Assembly: GCF_000524195.1 (NCBI RefSeq)
Contig: NW_020170426.1
Coordinates: 248,712-312,711 of the forward strand
Origin: Echinococcus granulosus
Lineage: Eukaryota; Platyhelminthes; Cestoda; Cyclophyllidea; Taeniidae
Direction: 5' to 3'
Length of the DNA stretch: 64,000 nt
Below are positions 23,042 through 35,298 of the stretch, piece after piece. The notes below the pieces were generated by a model that did no database searches, had not been told where the DNA came from, and saw only the letters and a list, made by a program, of their open reading frames with translations. Within the stretch, counting starts at the first letter, position 1. Every line of letters starts with the position of its first letter. The position numbers and the translations under genes are program-made.

Positions 23042-25243
23042 TCACAAGTCAATCGACTTTGATCGAACGTCTCTGTCCTCCTTCATTTCACGCTCATCTT
23101 CCGGCGCTCCCCTTTCCTCCTGCATTGTGGTTAGCGTAAAGGAGCCGGTTATGGGTTCTGGTCGGTACGGATACGGCTTCAGTCCGTGGGACCTCGATCC
23201 CAAGTGAACCTCACTGTCTGTGCAGTTTGCGATTTGTCGTGTGAGCTGCCCTCTATGCCGATTGATTCTACGACGCGATTCCTCGGGTAAGGCCGTTTCG
23301 ATCGACTCGTGCTGTCGCGCATACAAATCCATTGTTCTTGCAAAGGTCGCCTGCGTACGACTCAGCTTTGCAAACTGTGCCCTTTGTGCCGATGCAAAAT
23401 TGCCATTTTTGACATGCCCATACGCAATTTCTGGGCCTATGCTAGATAAGGCTGCTAGTGTTAGGCGGCGTTGATGTTTTGTGGATGGTAGACTCGGTGA
23501 AAGTAATATGTCAGGTATAATTTTGACGCCGATTTCAGCTGTTTTTGTTACCTCTTCCCTGCTCCCCTCACCACGACCGCTCAATTCGCTGGGTTCTGAA
23601 GGACCATGTGCTCCTATGGCCTCGGAGTGCATCTGAAGTGCTAATTTTGCATAAGCATTGACAATTTTCATTTCATGTGTGGCGGCATCCCGTTGCAGTA
23701 TGGGTCGGATGTACTTATCGTCGAAAGCGGATAATGCACGCACGAAGGAGTGCACACCAGGAGATGATATTAACTCTTCAATGAAGATGAGAATATCCTC
23801 CATCACTGAATCGTTTAGAGTTAGGAAAAGATTCCTCGCGGAGTCCTTGTCTGAGTATAGGCGAATGTTGAGCAATCGAACCAATGGTTTGATAGTTGTT
23901 CCCATCACTGCCACAGTCAAGAAAATAACAGCAATGGCAGCGGTCACTTGAACATCCCTTGCAAGATGTGACCCGTCTCCAAGACTTTCAGCATTGATGA
24001 GAACAGCTAATGAAAATGCTACAGCTCCACGCAGTCCTCCATAACTGATTATGACTTGTTCCGACCACGATATTCGAGTCTGCTTGGAGCGATTTTTATT
24101 TACAATTGCTGATAGTATTCCAGTCACAATGAACCGAACAACAATGCAAAGCACCAAGGAGGTGATTAGAAATCCAGCATGCCATCGAAGGTTGAGTGCA
24201 AAAACTTCAGAACCCAGAAGGAGGAAAATAATGGCCTCAGCAATTGACGCTACCTGTTCCACAGCCGATTCCAGTACCATGACGGATAGTGGTGTGAGAT
24301 TATGAAAAGCGTAAGCCGATTGAAACACCCCACAGACTATAATGGAGATTATTCCAGACCAGGCAAACAAATCGGCAACGATATAGGCCAAATAGCTAGT
24401 TAGGAGGATGCCAATAGTCTCGGAGACCACATTGAAACGAGTCAAGAAGCAGGAGAATATACCATGAAGAAGCCCGATCATAGCACCTCCTAGACTAACG
24501 GTGAAGAAGGACCCAATGCCCACTGCTACCTGCCATCCACTCACGGTTGGGGATGCTACGAAGGCACTCATTATGTTGTAGAGCACAACTGTCACAGCAT
24601 CATTCAACAGTGATTCACCGAAAACCATGTAATACAGGTTGAGATCGACTCCAATATCTTGAAATATCGCCAACGCAGCCACTGGATCTACAGCAACAAT
24701 GAGTGATGAGAAGAGGAAAAATTCCTTAATTCCAAAGTAGAGTTTAGGCTCGCCTAGGCCAATTGTTATGTCCACAACATAAAGCCCTAAACCTATGAAG
24801 AGGAAGTTGAGTACGGTTCCAATTACAGCAAAAAGAAGAATGGTTGTAAGAATTTCACCGAATTTCTTGTTGTAGATACTATAGGCTGATTCAAGCATGA
24901 TAGGCGGTAGAAGGACATTGAAAAAGAGGTTCGGTGAAAGACGTAGTGTATTGGCATATGTGCATCCGCTATCGGTGTAGCGAATAATCGCACCGAAGGC
25001 CAGCCCCACCAACATGAGTAGAAGGGATTCGGGGAAATAGGATCCTAGGTGAGGGACTTTCCGGTAGCCAAGTTTAAGGAGCATGACTACCAGCATGAAA
25101 AGTGTCACTGTGAGGTAAATAGTCAACTCCTCTAGCTTGAAACCGGCAAGCGCTATTTCCGAATGCTCCTGGTGGGAAGTGTTTAATTCCTTTTGGAAGC
25201 AGGATTCGTTAAAGCCACCCATAGTTGTATTCCGGTTGCCCAT
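23042..25243 (-). CDS. Na+/H+ exchanger, SLC9A family (copy A), intronless
   Basis: A single 733-codon frame. It exchanges external Na+ for cytosolic H+ to control pH and volume. The N-terminus has three N-glycosylation sequons before residue 25. A transporter core of about 12 membrane segments then runs from about residue 40 to 465. Diagnostic motifs are LLPPI (111-115), VDPVA (185-189), FGESLLNDAVTVVLY with the ion-binding Asn-Asp pair at 214-215, and GGLRGAVAFS (402-411). The style (LESAYS, IFQDIGVD) resembles invertebrate plasma-membrane NHE2/3 or NHX proteins rather than organellar NHE6/7/9. The last 270 residues form a cytoplasmic tail containing DDKYIRPILQ and a basic, Ser/Glu-rich end. 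It lies in tandem with copy B at 32992, with the same orientation and a 7.7 kb gap. It has no introns, although every other gene here has several. All key residues are present, so it is probably functional. Confidence 0.97.
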   Translation of the reverse strand: MGNRNTTMGGFNESCFQKELNTSHQEHSEIALAGFKLEELTIYLTVTLFMLVVMLLKLGYRKVPHLGSYFPESLLLMLVGLAFGAIIRYTDSGCTYANTLRLSPNLFFNVLLPPIMLESAYSIYNKKFGEILTTILLFAVIGTVLNFLFIGLGLYVVDITIGLGEPKLYFGIKEFFLFSSLIVAVDPVAALAIFQDIGVDLNLYYMVFGESLLNDAVTVVLYNIMSAFVASPTVSGWQVAVGIGSFFTVSLGGAMIGLLHGIFSCFLTRFNVVSETIGILLTSYLAYIVADLFAWSGIISIIVCGVFQSAYAFHNLTPLSVMVLESAVEQVASIAEAIIFLLLGSEVFALNLRWHAGFLITSLVLCIVVRFIVTGILSAIVNKNRSKQTRISWSEQVIISYGGLRGAVAFSLAVLINAESLGDGSHLARDVQVTAAIAVIFLTVAVMGTTIKPLVRLLNIRLYSDKDSARNLFLTLNDSVMEDILIFIEELISSPGVHSFVRALSAFDDKYIRPILQRDAATHEMKIVNAYAKLALQMHSEAIGAHGPSEPSELSGRGEGSREEVTKTAEIGVKIIPDILLSPSLPSTKHQRRLTLAALSSIGPEIAYGHVKNGNFASAQRAQFAKLSRTQATFARTMDLYARQHESIETALPEESRRRINRHRGQLTRQIANCTDSEVHLGSRSHGLKPYPYRPEPITGSFTLTTMQEERGAPEDEREMKEDRDVRSKSIDL

Positions 25244-28200
25244 GATTTTAAAATTGGCTGCTTACATATGATTACATTTGGTGGGAAGTTTCCTATCGGG
25301 GATGGCCAGTGGGAAGGCGATTTGCCAGTTCCTTGTGATGTCATTGGGCCGTACGATGGGGATGCACACTAGTCGCCTTGGCCAATAGAGCGGGCATGTG
25401 GTCGTTAAATTTCCTCTTACCAGTTATAAACTCCATTTAACTGACCTCTTTCTGTTGAGGACACGGGTCTGTTCACTAGCAGGTGACCATTTCAAAAATT
25501 GCATGCATTACCACTAGAAGTGGTAAAATTTATCACCACTGCAAATTTGTTCAAAATGCCATCTCTTTCGTGAAGGATTAGTAGCAGTTTCAGAGTGACA
25601 ACTTATGCAAAATGGCTTCTTTAACGAGAAAAAAACTGCAATTTTTTGTTCCAATATTTATTTTGATGCTAAAATATCTACCGAACAAATAATCCAGGAT
25701 TCATTTCCAGAAAGTGGAGCATCAAGTGAGTCACCCCAACCGTCATTTTGGTGAAGCTACGGTAACAGGGTCTCTGCCTACCAGTGTCGCGTATGCTTGA
25801 CATGCAATAGTTACCGCTTTATGATAACTGAGTAGTTAAAATTGAGTAGAACATATCGTTTTTAAACTGTGATGGTAGATTCTTCTTTCCAGAGGTTGAG
25901 ATTTAGTTTCATCGCTGAAGTCCAATGCTTTCGGACCTAGAGTGGTAGCAGTGAAAGAATTAGGGAAGGATCAGGGTGGTTTTTAGCAAAAAGTACTCGC
26001 GATACACCCACAAACACGTGATGGGGGCATTCTGTTTGCCTTCGTTCCACAACACATGGTAAAACTTAGCGCCTGTCCGAATTAGGACCTACTTAGGAAT
26101 TACTACGCAGGCTATTTATCCTTCATTGAGTGTACCAACGTGCAGGCGCCATTACACTCTTCCCTACAATACTAATAAGTTAAAATATCAACTTAATGGA
26201 AAGTGTTCTTCACAGATGAATAGATTCTTTCATTTTATTTACATCATATCTTGATCAAAGGCTAGTAATTAACTCGTGATTAATTGTCAAAGCAAATATG
26301 ACCAGTTGGGTGGTCATTGAAAATGTGATGTTAGCCTGAATTAAGACCAAGTCAGGAGGGGAGAGAAGTTTGCATGCAATGTAAAGATTTTTGCAGGTCA
26401 AAATAATTAATAGTTTACTTTTCTGCTTCAATAAGCGGTTGGAAAGAAGCATGTGGTTTGTTCGGCCATTTGTGAAATTATTCACAGGAGAAAGATAAAT
26501 ACATATTGCCGTGGAATGGGTGGATATTGCGAGGAATGCGAAATCTGGCATTTTTAAATGTCAAGAAAATCCCAAAGTGCTTGCAGTGGACAGCATGGAG
26601 GAAACAAGTAGAAGTACAGCTCAGCCAATGACAATTAAACAATGCTAAACAAGTGGGCACGATATTCGGTAATAAGAAGCATATAGCTATGGAAATCTTC
26701 CTTGAGCATCTCACTCGTTGGTTTAGTTAACAAGACAACTTTTCATCTTTTCTCAGTGGAACACAAACTAGTTGTGAATTCTTGCTTTATACAGTATTTT
26801 CTTTTCGTCAATTGAGAAAAAGACTACCACTGGTTGCACCCGTTCCTAACTCACTTTTATTTTCCGTTTAACTTTTATGTCTTGGAAGATCATGTGATAA
26901 TGCAAAGCCAAGAAAGGGTGTTGCTAATCACTTGGTGAGTATGAGGATAAGGCATCATCTTCCTTTTCCCTCTACCCTTCTCACTCAACCATTCAGGAGC
27001 GCAAAACTTCTCACAAGTCAGTTTTGCAATCTGTGGTTTGAGGCATGATTAATCAATGCTGGCAGTCTCCCAAGCTTAATATTTTGTTTTAATTATTTAT
27101 TTAACTACCTAGGCGCCTTAGTCGACGCACATCGTATTTCCATTCGGCTGCATGGCCTTCGAGCTGTGCTAATAGTTCTCGGGCTTCTCTTTATTCTACT
27201 TTGATTTATTCCGACTTCGGACTTCCGACTTCACTATATACCCTATTTATCTTATCGCTAGGAATAGCTGAACGCATACCCCATTAAAATCTATTCCGTT
27301 CTGAGCTCCTGTTATACAACATCGACTTTCAGATGGCGAGTTAAACTTCCATGCTTAAATAACTTTGTATTAATTGCTTTTGTGCAAAGATATCGGCACT
27401 TCAACCACGCGAAAAAATCTTCAAAACACTTCTCCAAAGACGCATTTAAAGCCACTCTATTTAAGTGAATTATTGACTAGGAGGAATATAAAGTATTTTT
27501 TTGTTACCAAATTCCTTCTTCCAATTGTCAATTTATTTAGGTAATGTTTATGGGAAACTCAGTTTTAATTATTACATTCATGTTCATTTGCTTGTTTGGA
27601 TCAAGTCGCATTAAAGTTCCAATTATGAAGCGCCAATTGCGGAGGCATTTATAATGACTTTTGGGTTGTAAGGACTCGTAGCAAAGTAAAAGTTGTTGAA
27701 AAAACGCAGTTGGTGCCCTCTCTTCATTTACAGACATCAGTCGGGCCTTCATTTGCCTTTAAATCTCCCCGGTTTTAGATATGAAGGTTGATTTTTAGAG
27801 GCATTTTTTTAATCTGCAAGGATGATTCCTTGACTGGACATTTGTAAGTACCGAGTGGTTCAACGTCTGTCTTTCTTCTGACAATGCAACATATTTTTTT
27901 GCAAATAACTTTATACAAGGTTAAATTCGTTAGAATGTGTTGCTCACTTGAAAGTGTAGAGGTGATCATTTCCAATTGATCATCCTCATGTACATAACCA
28001 TCCAATACCAAAATTACCTGATATTTTTCAAATAGCAACAACCACGTAACCAATGGGCAAATTGTATTTACGCTTCCTGGTTATAAAGGTGTTTACAGGA
28101 GAAGGAATCTTCCTCCAGTGGCCCACATAAACGCGTGTATACCACACTGCTTGGTTCTTACAATGATGATTCTTTTTGGTCGTACATTCCAGGGGAGCGC

Positions 28201-28449
28201 TTTAAGCTTACTGGTGTTCGTGGTGCTAAGGCCATTCCTCATTCAACCAATGTACTTATAAATAACCCTTTAAAATTACACACTGGATTGCGTTTCTAAG
28301 TTTTAAGCTATTGAACCGAATCGTCCACTTGCTTACTCAAAGGAATGGCAAAATTGCTGGAGATCCCGAGCTTGTGCTTGTTAGATAAATGCCTAGTTGG
28401 TGAATTGATCCCATTTGTATTCATCTTTCAAATAGGCCTCAGATAATTA

Positions 28450-28472
28450 TTAGCAAATTTTCTATTTGCTAA
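28450..28472. repeat. 9-bp hairpin
   Basis: TTAGCAAAT (28450-28458) and ATTTGCTAA (28464-28472) are perfect inverted arms with a 5-base loop in AT-rich spacer DNA. It may be chance. Confidence 0.6.
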
Positions 28473-29446
28473 GAAGTCTCTCTTTATCAATAATAATTGC
28501 TTTATATTAAATATTTTTAGTTTGCCCTTTTTTTGCTGAATTTCTCACCAATATTTCCTTTCATTCCCGTAATTTGTGTTGCTACTTATTTTTTAATAGT
28601 AAAAACGTTAAAATGAGCATTTATATGATGGTCATTTATGTCCACAGCCCATGCAATCGTTCCGTCAAATAAACAACAAAATAAAACAAGATATAGATGA
28701 CTTTACTTCATGTGGCTAAAATTTCTACTTTCATAGCGGACTTTCAAAAATATTTAGCCGCATTAAAATAAGATATATTGTAGGAAGATGGTGCAAAATG
28801 AAAAGAAGGCGACAAAGCATTAATTTTGGCTTTAGATAGAGCCAGGCGGCCTTTTCGCTGCCCACAATTTTCTTTTTCGCCATAACAGGATGGCATTCCG
28901 ACAAGACTGTTAGTCTCGCAGCATTTCCGCTGGTTAGTAAAAAGATGTCTTCCCTAATGCCACAGCACAATACGACTTTGGGGAAGATTTAGGACACTTC
29001 AATAAAAGATAATACAACTATTAGCGTAAATATTACTACAAAGGCGGAAGAAATGGATCACGGATTGTCAAAGACAGTAATTTTTCATTAGTAAATAATT
29101 AGGTCTGTAAATTATGCAAATACTGATAGAATTATTTGGGTTGAATAAGTGGCAAATATATTGACTTTTAAAATTTTAACTGATTTTTAGTATATTGTCT
29201 TGGAATACTGTAACAATGTTATCATGAAGTGCCAACACAGATCCAAACTTGTAAGACAAAGATGGCAGTTCAGATAATGCATATTAGACAATCAAATAGA
29301 CTTGTGAAATATCACTTATAGCAAAACTTAAGTACGTGTAGATAGGTCTTAAAATATTCTGGTCTTCGAAAAAGCATTAACATTGAGCACTACTGTTATT
29401 TCCCATCAAGACACGACATACCGAGGGGCGATCGGTTTATGCGAAC

Positions 29447-29504
29447 TTTTTCTCCAGACGCCTGGAGAAAAAACCGGCTCTAGTGGCCTTCGTCCCCCCC
29501 CCCC
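29447..29504. repeat. 11-bp hairpin followed by a run of 11 C
   Basis: TTTTTCTCCAG (29447-29457) pairs perfectly with CTGGAGAAAAA (29462-29472) across the loop ACGC. A homopolymer of 11 C follows at 29494-29504, the longest C run in the window. Confidence 0.75.
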
Positions 29505-30437
29505 TCCACTTTTACATTTCACCAACCTCTTCTGTTTTCAATGTGATTGTGTAATGCCAAGAAAACGTGTCAATCATCATCTGGGAAGGTATCAGTTAAG
29601 GAAATACCAAAGCTTGGTATTCTCATGCAAAAGTCTTCTCACAGGCGGGTTATGCAAAAAAAAGTAGTCAAATAAAAATTCAACGTACCAGATTTCTATA
29701 ACCGCTTATTTTTCGTATTGAATTGTATACGATCATTAATTTAGATATAAAAAAACCAGTGACTGCAATGTATTAATCACTTTTGAAAAGCACTGCTTGC
29801 ATCATTACTTTTAGATTGTCGTAGGGACGGATTTTTACATGCTTTGACCATTTTAGAAGGTCTCATCCCTCTCAAAGGTGAATATTTATCTTGAATTTTA
29901 ATTTTTTTGGCTAGCAACCTGGCTGGAGTCTATTATTACCTACGCAGGCGCCAATTTGTAGGATAAAGAATCTTATGCAGCAGCAGAAGCACTTTTGGGG
30001 ACTCCTCTTTAGTGTTGAGCACCAAGGACAACTGCGTTTCGGACAAGAAACTATTCAACTAATTAGCTTTCCCTTGAAAAGTCGGCTCACCCATCCGTCT
30101 TGTCGAATTCACCGTGTGACATTCAAGAAGGCGGGAATTTAGAATGCCAATTGTTAATCTTGTAAAAGGGCGCAGTGGTATTAAATAATTACCAGTTATT
30201 TTGACCTGAATGCCACACTATTTATGTCCTCGTTGTTAACTTGATATTGTGGGAAAAAAATCCGAAATGTTATCAAAATTTGCAGCATAAGAAAGGCCAA
30301 GTAACCAAAATATTCCCGCAATTTTTGCTACTGTTAGCTGAAATGTCTCCTCCTTACATTCGAAATGCACGCGACTGTTTATATGCATGCAAAGACATGG
30401 GGAGACATCAGTCCATCAGTCCTCAAGTTCTTCCCTT

Positions 30438-30468
30438 CCAAACCCTCGTATCACGAAACTGCGGTGAA
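30438..30468 (+). repeat. Possible diverged dispersed repeat, copy 1
   Basis: Contains AAACCCTCGTATCA, found identically at 39833-39846, with partly matching sequence for about 15 further bases. The relation is suggestive only. Confidence 0.35.
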
Positions 30469-32759
30469 ATGTTATGTGATGTCCTCTCGCCTGCATCAAC
30501 AATCAAGTTCACCTTGGTTCAAAAGCAGCATCGAAGCGTTCGTGCCGAAATCTTTTTTACAGAGTTTGGCGAAGGTTGTTTTAAAACCACTCAAAATGGG
30601 CGCGCCGTATTCATGAAACCCTCCATTCCTCATCACCAAGAATTATTTGTAGGGATTGTTAAACCAAGATTTGTGATGAATGCTACCAAATAGATGGGTA
30701 CCACACTTGTGGCCAAAACTAGTTTTTCTTCCAGCTCTGGCAAACAAAACGTTGCATAAAATAAAAATTTGAGGCAATTTATTGTCCCATTGAGAGGGAA
30801 TGACAGGCTACCATGAAAAATTCATCAGTAAATGCAATGCCTTAAAAAGCCTTCTGAAGATATAAAATTATTTTTCCAAACTTTACACAACTAACCTGTC
30901 ATCATCTAATTTTGCAAGGCGCATGAATTAGCAATAGTTTTGAAGTATTTCTAATTTTCCCTTTATTTGATGAAGTATTCATTTTTTCCTCAAATTAATC
31001 TACCCTTCAATAAGTTATAAATTTAAGGAAAAATAACTTTCAACACCTATCTCTGCTAAAATCAAAGAAGCAGATACAAATTTAAAAAATTTGAGACAAT
31101 GAAATGTTCTGAATGTAACTGAAAGTTAATTTTACCCCAAATATCCCGACCCTAAAAGTAATTTTTGCACACTTTTGGTTTTATAGTAAAAAAATTGGGT
31201 ATAATGCTACAAATTATTATCAGACGCAAAACACAAGGGAGTTAACCACCTCTTCAACAGCCTGTCAATTGTCTTTCAAATTGCACTAGACGACGTGCCA
31301 AAAGTGCTGCGTATTGTTCGGCAACAAGACGGTTTTGATGCATTTGTGTGCCGAGTCATGCACCAAAAAACATTTTCATGACAGATCTCACCATCTTGAA
31401 AGTTCACCGAACAATGAGATGGACAAATCATGTTGGGTTGCATCACTTACACTGACAGCGGAGTAGCAATACTTAAAAGTTATTTTTTGACATGTTTCTT
31501 GGAAAACATGATTTTATTATTCAGTTATGCTTAAAAAAATCCAACCTGCACATGTGTTTGCTACAAAGGCATGATGGAGTACCTACGGCAGTTCTTAATA
31601 AGCTATTCGACAAATTCCATAGAGATTATTAATAGTTAAGCAAAAGTGAACAAATTCTTGTTAATATTATTTATTGCGTGCTGGTAGCAGATGTTTTACT
31701 AAACAGGCATCCATTATGTTTATTGGTTGATTGCATAGGTGAATACGCGGGTAAATTTCTGCATCGCCTGTGACGCCTATGTCGCTACGGTCTGCCTATA
31801 CCCTTCTGCATAACCACCTCCCACCCTTCCACACATTGATAAGAGAAGGCGTGCATATCTCTCTCTCACCTTCATCATAGTCGATTCCGGCTTCACATCA
31901 ACGATATAAGGATGAGAATGTGAGCATGTGCATGCGGGTGATCTCGTTACTGAATAAAAAAATGACTCGGAAGAAAGCCAACTTTTGCAACTAAAATGGA
32001 GCTTTGGGAACTGCCAAAGGCTATTTTGTCATTAATGGAAAAGGGAGTTAGATCGGAAGGACTGGATTACATTTTTTCATGGGAAAATTTGAGTATATAC
32101 TGCCATGGGATGAAGAAAATAATGAGAGGAGTTGGAGATTCGGCATTTTCTCACGACATAAAAAAGCCACACACAAATTGAGCACGTATAGTCCTGCTTT
32201 GTGATTGATGCCCTCGAATTATGGGGCTGCCCGGGCTATGGGCGGATAGTTGGGGTCTAACCAATGGTACGAATGTCTTATCTTGTCCCATGCCGGTCTG
32301 CCGGTTGACGATTTAAAATTCAAGTCTTAAATTCTACAGACAAATCAATTTAGGGACAACAAATCCCCCCACTAATGGACGGAATATGGCACCCATTTGC
32401 ACAGTAACCTCCACGGCCTTCCCTCTCCAGTGAATTTAACCCTGACTAGTTGATTTAATCATGGCCACACACAATCAGACCTTGATCTTATGACATGAAA
32501 TAAACATCCAATTTTCATCTCTACAGTTTCCCTAGCTAAACAGCAAGAATTTTATTTATTGAGCCACATAGTGGATTTAAAGCCTCAAAATCACTGAATT
32601 TGTTCTTTTGCTTCATGAATTCAGTCACATTTATATATAGCCTATTTAGTGTGAAAAGCCTCTCGGTTTGTATTCACAAAAATAGTATAAGGCAAGGCAA
32701 TGTATAAAAGTAACTCCAAAAAGAATTTAAAAACACTATTTATACACAAATATCCCTTT

Positions 32760-32765
32760 TTTATT
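32760..32765 (-). terminator. Candidate poly(A) signal AATAAA for the second Na+/H+ exchanger
   Basis: The minus-strand AATAAA lies about 230 bases past the stop codon at 32992. A nearer, non-canonical signal cannot be excluded. Confidence 0.35.
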
Positions 32766-32991
32766 AAAGCCAGCTCACACTAACACTATGTCACGCCTAA
32801 TCGTATTTGCTCACCATCTTGGTACCACGTTGACCTAAAAATACCCACAGTCTGCCAACCTTCATGTACACTACTAAAAAACACACTGGCAGGCCCCGAT
32901 TTTATCTTAGACAAAAGTATGGAAGTTTACAATGAGAAAATTTTACACATCAATGTTAGATTAACAACCCATATCGTATGAAGGAAAACCA

Positions 32992-35298
32992 CTAAATCTC
33001 TGTAGTGGGCGCTAAAAATTTCGGTGATTTGGGATTACGTGCAAAATAATGACCAGCGTTATCCCGCTGCAACAACTCCTCACTCTCCCGCGGAGGTGTT
33101 TGCGAATGTATGCGGTAGCCCGGGGCATCAGTGTGGAGGCGCATAAATCGTCTTCTAGATCGATGTTTTACAGGGCTTTTTGGGGCGCTGATAGCAGAGT
33201 CCACACTCATAGCTCTGGTGTTCTTTACATGAATTCCACCCCTTGAGTTCTCCCGAATGTGTTCAGCCAGCGCCTCCCATAGGCGTTCTTGTCCTCGACT
33301 AAACTGAGCGAAGTGAGCATCATTGGCCTCGTGGTAAATGTTGCGATGGGCCGCATAGATATCGGAATCCTCACCCTGGTACATACTGGCCACATTAACA
33401 CGGCGCCGAACATAATCCGGCATTCTCAACTTCACTGAAGGACCGAAAACTTTACTTTCTTCCACATCATCCAACTCCTTAAATGGACTTGTATGCAAAC
33501 GTTGAAGTCGTGGACGCGGGCTAGCGCCAGGTTCGGCAATTGCATTGCCCGATGTTTGCATAGATTCCTCCTTTTCATTCATTTCATTCAACTTTTTCCG
33601 ATCTTCGATTGCGTCTGTGTGGAAGGCTAGGGCAAACTTTTCATAAACACTAATAATTTTCTGATTATGTCTCATAGCATTCTTCTGCAAGAAGGGTCGA
33701 ATGTACTTATCATCGAGGTGATAGAGAACCTCACGGAAGTGATGAGATCCTTGCTCTCCAACCAAAGTTTCGATATACAAGAGGGCCTGATTCATTACAG
33801 AGTTATTTAAAGTTGTTAACAGCTTATTTTCTTTGTCTGTGGCTAAGCGAATGTTAAGAAGACGCACCAAAGGCTTCATCGTTATCCCCATGAATGCCAC
33901 GGTGAAGAGGATAATCACTAGTGTGGCCGTAATTAGAACGTTTCGTGCTCTCTCTCCATGTAAACCCAAGAATTGAGGGTTTATTAGAATGGCTAGTGAG
34001 AATGCTACAGCTCCGCGCAAGCCTCCGTAACTTATTATTACCTGTTCAGACCAGTGAATGTTTGAATGTTTTGGTTTGTTGTGATTCACAATTGCAGAAA
34101 GCACAAAGGTGATTAGGGTCCTTGCAAATAGACACAATATTACAGCAGTAATTATAAATCCTGTATGCCAGATTAATTGTGTCGCCATTACCTCCAGGCC
34201 CAGTAGAAGGAAGATGATAGCCTCGCAAATAGAAGAAATCTGTTCAACAGCGTTCCGTAACAATATAACTTCTAGAGGAGCTAAATTACGGAAGGCATAG
34301 GCAGCTTGAAACACACCGCAGACTATCATGGAGATAATGCCTGACCATCCGAAAAGATCGCCAATCATGTATGCGATGTAACTCATGAGAATCAGAGGAA
34401 GTGCTCCAGCTAAGGCGGAAAGTCTAGTAATTAGACATGATAAAATTCCCAGAATTAGGCCGACTAGTGCCCCACCTAGGGATACCGTGAAGAAGGAGCC
34501 GATCCCAACAAAAATGTCTTTGACAAGGATTTGTTCTGCAGCTACGAAAGCGCTCATAATGTTGTAGAGAACAACTGTGACGGCGTCATTAAGTAGTGAC
34601 TCACCAAATACCATGTAGTAGAGGCCTGCATCTACACCGATGTCTTGAAAAATTGCCAATACAGCCACCGGATCGACTGCAACAATGAGAGAGGCAAAAA
34701 GAAGGTGTTCTTTGATAGACAAATCGATTAGAGGTTCACCCAGTCCTATCAGTACATCAATGCCAAACGTTCCGAAACCGATGAGAACGAAATTAAGCAC
34801 CGTGCCCATTACTGCAAATAGCATGATCGGCTCAAAGTAGTCGGCAAATGTACGATTGAAGAGGCTGTAGGCAGATTCGAGAACAATAGGTGGTAGAAGA
34901 ATGTTGAAGAAAAGACTTGGTGTCAGTCTGATACTTTTTAGTTTGGGACCAGCTTCAGGAACGTACCAGACTATCGCCCCAAAGATAAGTCCAATTACTA
35001 GGAGAATTAGTGACTCAGGTACGTACGAATTGATCCACTTGAGTTTGTGATAGACATACTTCATGAGGAGAATGAGAAGGATGAAAAGGGCTAGACAGAG
35101 GAAAGTGGACACCTCTTCGAAGTTCCATGAGGCCAAGGCAACTTTCGGTACTTCGATGTTCTCTTCAGAGGTATTCATGGCAGTATTTAGTAAAGACTTT
35201 GCAACAACAGAAGAAGTAAGCTGTTTTCTGACCCATAACCAATCCGAAAGGAGTATCATGCAGGTATGAGCCAATGGTTTGGTAACAACCAAGGTCAT
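32992..35298 (-). CDS. Na+/H+ exchanger, SLC9A family (copy B), intronless
   Basis: A single frame of 768 codons from the first Met, paralogous to copy A along the whole core. It has LLPPI (134-138), VAVDPVAVLAIFQDIGVD (207-224), FGESLLNDAVTVVLY with Asn-Asp at 237-238, SGIISMIVCGVFQ (319-331) and GGLRGAVAFS (425-434). The tail shares DDKYIRPFLQ and AHFAQFSRGQ-like stretches with copy A but is otherwise diverged. The first 40 residues have no counterpart in copy A. The Met at residue 41 (codon at 35176-35178) starts MNTSEENIEV, which aligns with NTSHQEH of copy A, so translation may start there. The upstream part contains a short hydrophobic stretch and could be read-through 5' UTR or a real extension. 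Catalytic residues are intact; a functional plasma-membrane exchanger is inferred. Confidence 0.97.
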   Translation of the reverse strand: MTLVVTKPLAHTCMILLSDWLWVRKQLTSSVVAKSLLNTAMNTSEENIEVPKVALASWNFEEVSTFLCLALFILLILLMKYVYHKLKWINSYVPESLILLVIGLIFGAIVWYVPEAGPKLKSIRLTPSLFFNILLPPIVLESAYSLFNRTFADYFEPIMLFAVMGTVLNFVLIGFGTFGIDVLIGLGEPLIDLSIKEHLLFASLIVAVDPVAVLAIFQDIGVDAGLYYMVFGESLLNDAVTVVLYNIMSAFVAAEQILVKDIFVGIGSFFTVSLGGALVGLILGILSCLITRLSALAGALPLILMSYIAYMIGDLFGWSGIISMIVCGVFQAAYAFRNLAPLEVILLRNAVEQISSICEAIIFLLLGLEVMATQLIWHTGFIITAVILCLFARTLITFVLSAIVNHNKPKHSNIHWSEQVIISYGGLRGAVAFSLAILINPQFLGLHGERARNVLITATLVIILFTVAFMGITMKPLVRLLNIRLATDKENKLLTTLNNSVMNQALLYIETLVGEQGSHHFREVLYHLDDKYIRPFLQKNAMRHNQKIISVYEKFALAFHTDAIEDRKKLNEMNEKEESMQTSGNAIAEPGASPRPRLQRLHTSPFKELDDVEESKVFGPSVKLRMPDYVRRRVNVASMYQGEDSDIYAAHRNIYHEANDAHFAQFSRGQERLWEALAEHIRENSRGGIHVKNTRAMSVDSAISAPKSPVKHRSRRRFMRLHTDAPGYRIHSQTPPRESEELLQRDNAGHYFARNPKSPKFLAPTTEI

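Larger units (their letters stand above)
25244..32991. other. Spacer between the two Na+/H+ exchangers, no gene seen
   Basis: This 7.7 kb separates the tandem exchangers and should hold the promoter of copy A at its left end and the 3' UTR of copy B at its right end. The longest open frame (30241-30693, 150 residues) starts on TTG and has no membrane pattern, motif or splice context that I recognise. Other notable items are a short stem at 25508-25526 (TTACCACT/AGTGGTAA), the hairpins at 28450 and 29447, and the C11 run near 29494. Confidence 0.55.

Noticed and set aside
30241..30693. Plus-strand frame of 150 residues in the exchanger spacer
   Set aside because: Starts on TTG, has no domain, no splice partner and an overlapping frame of similar quality; not supported as a gene.
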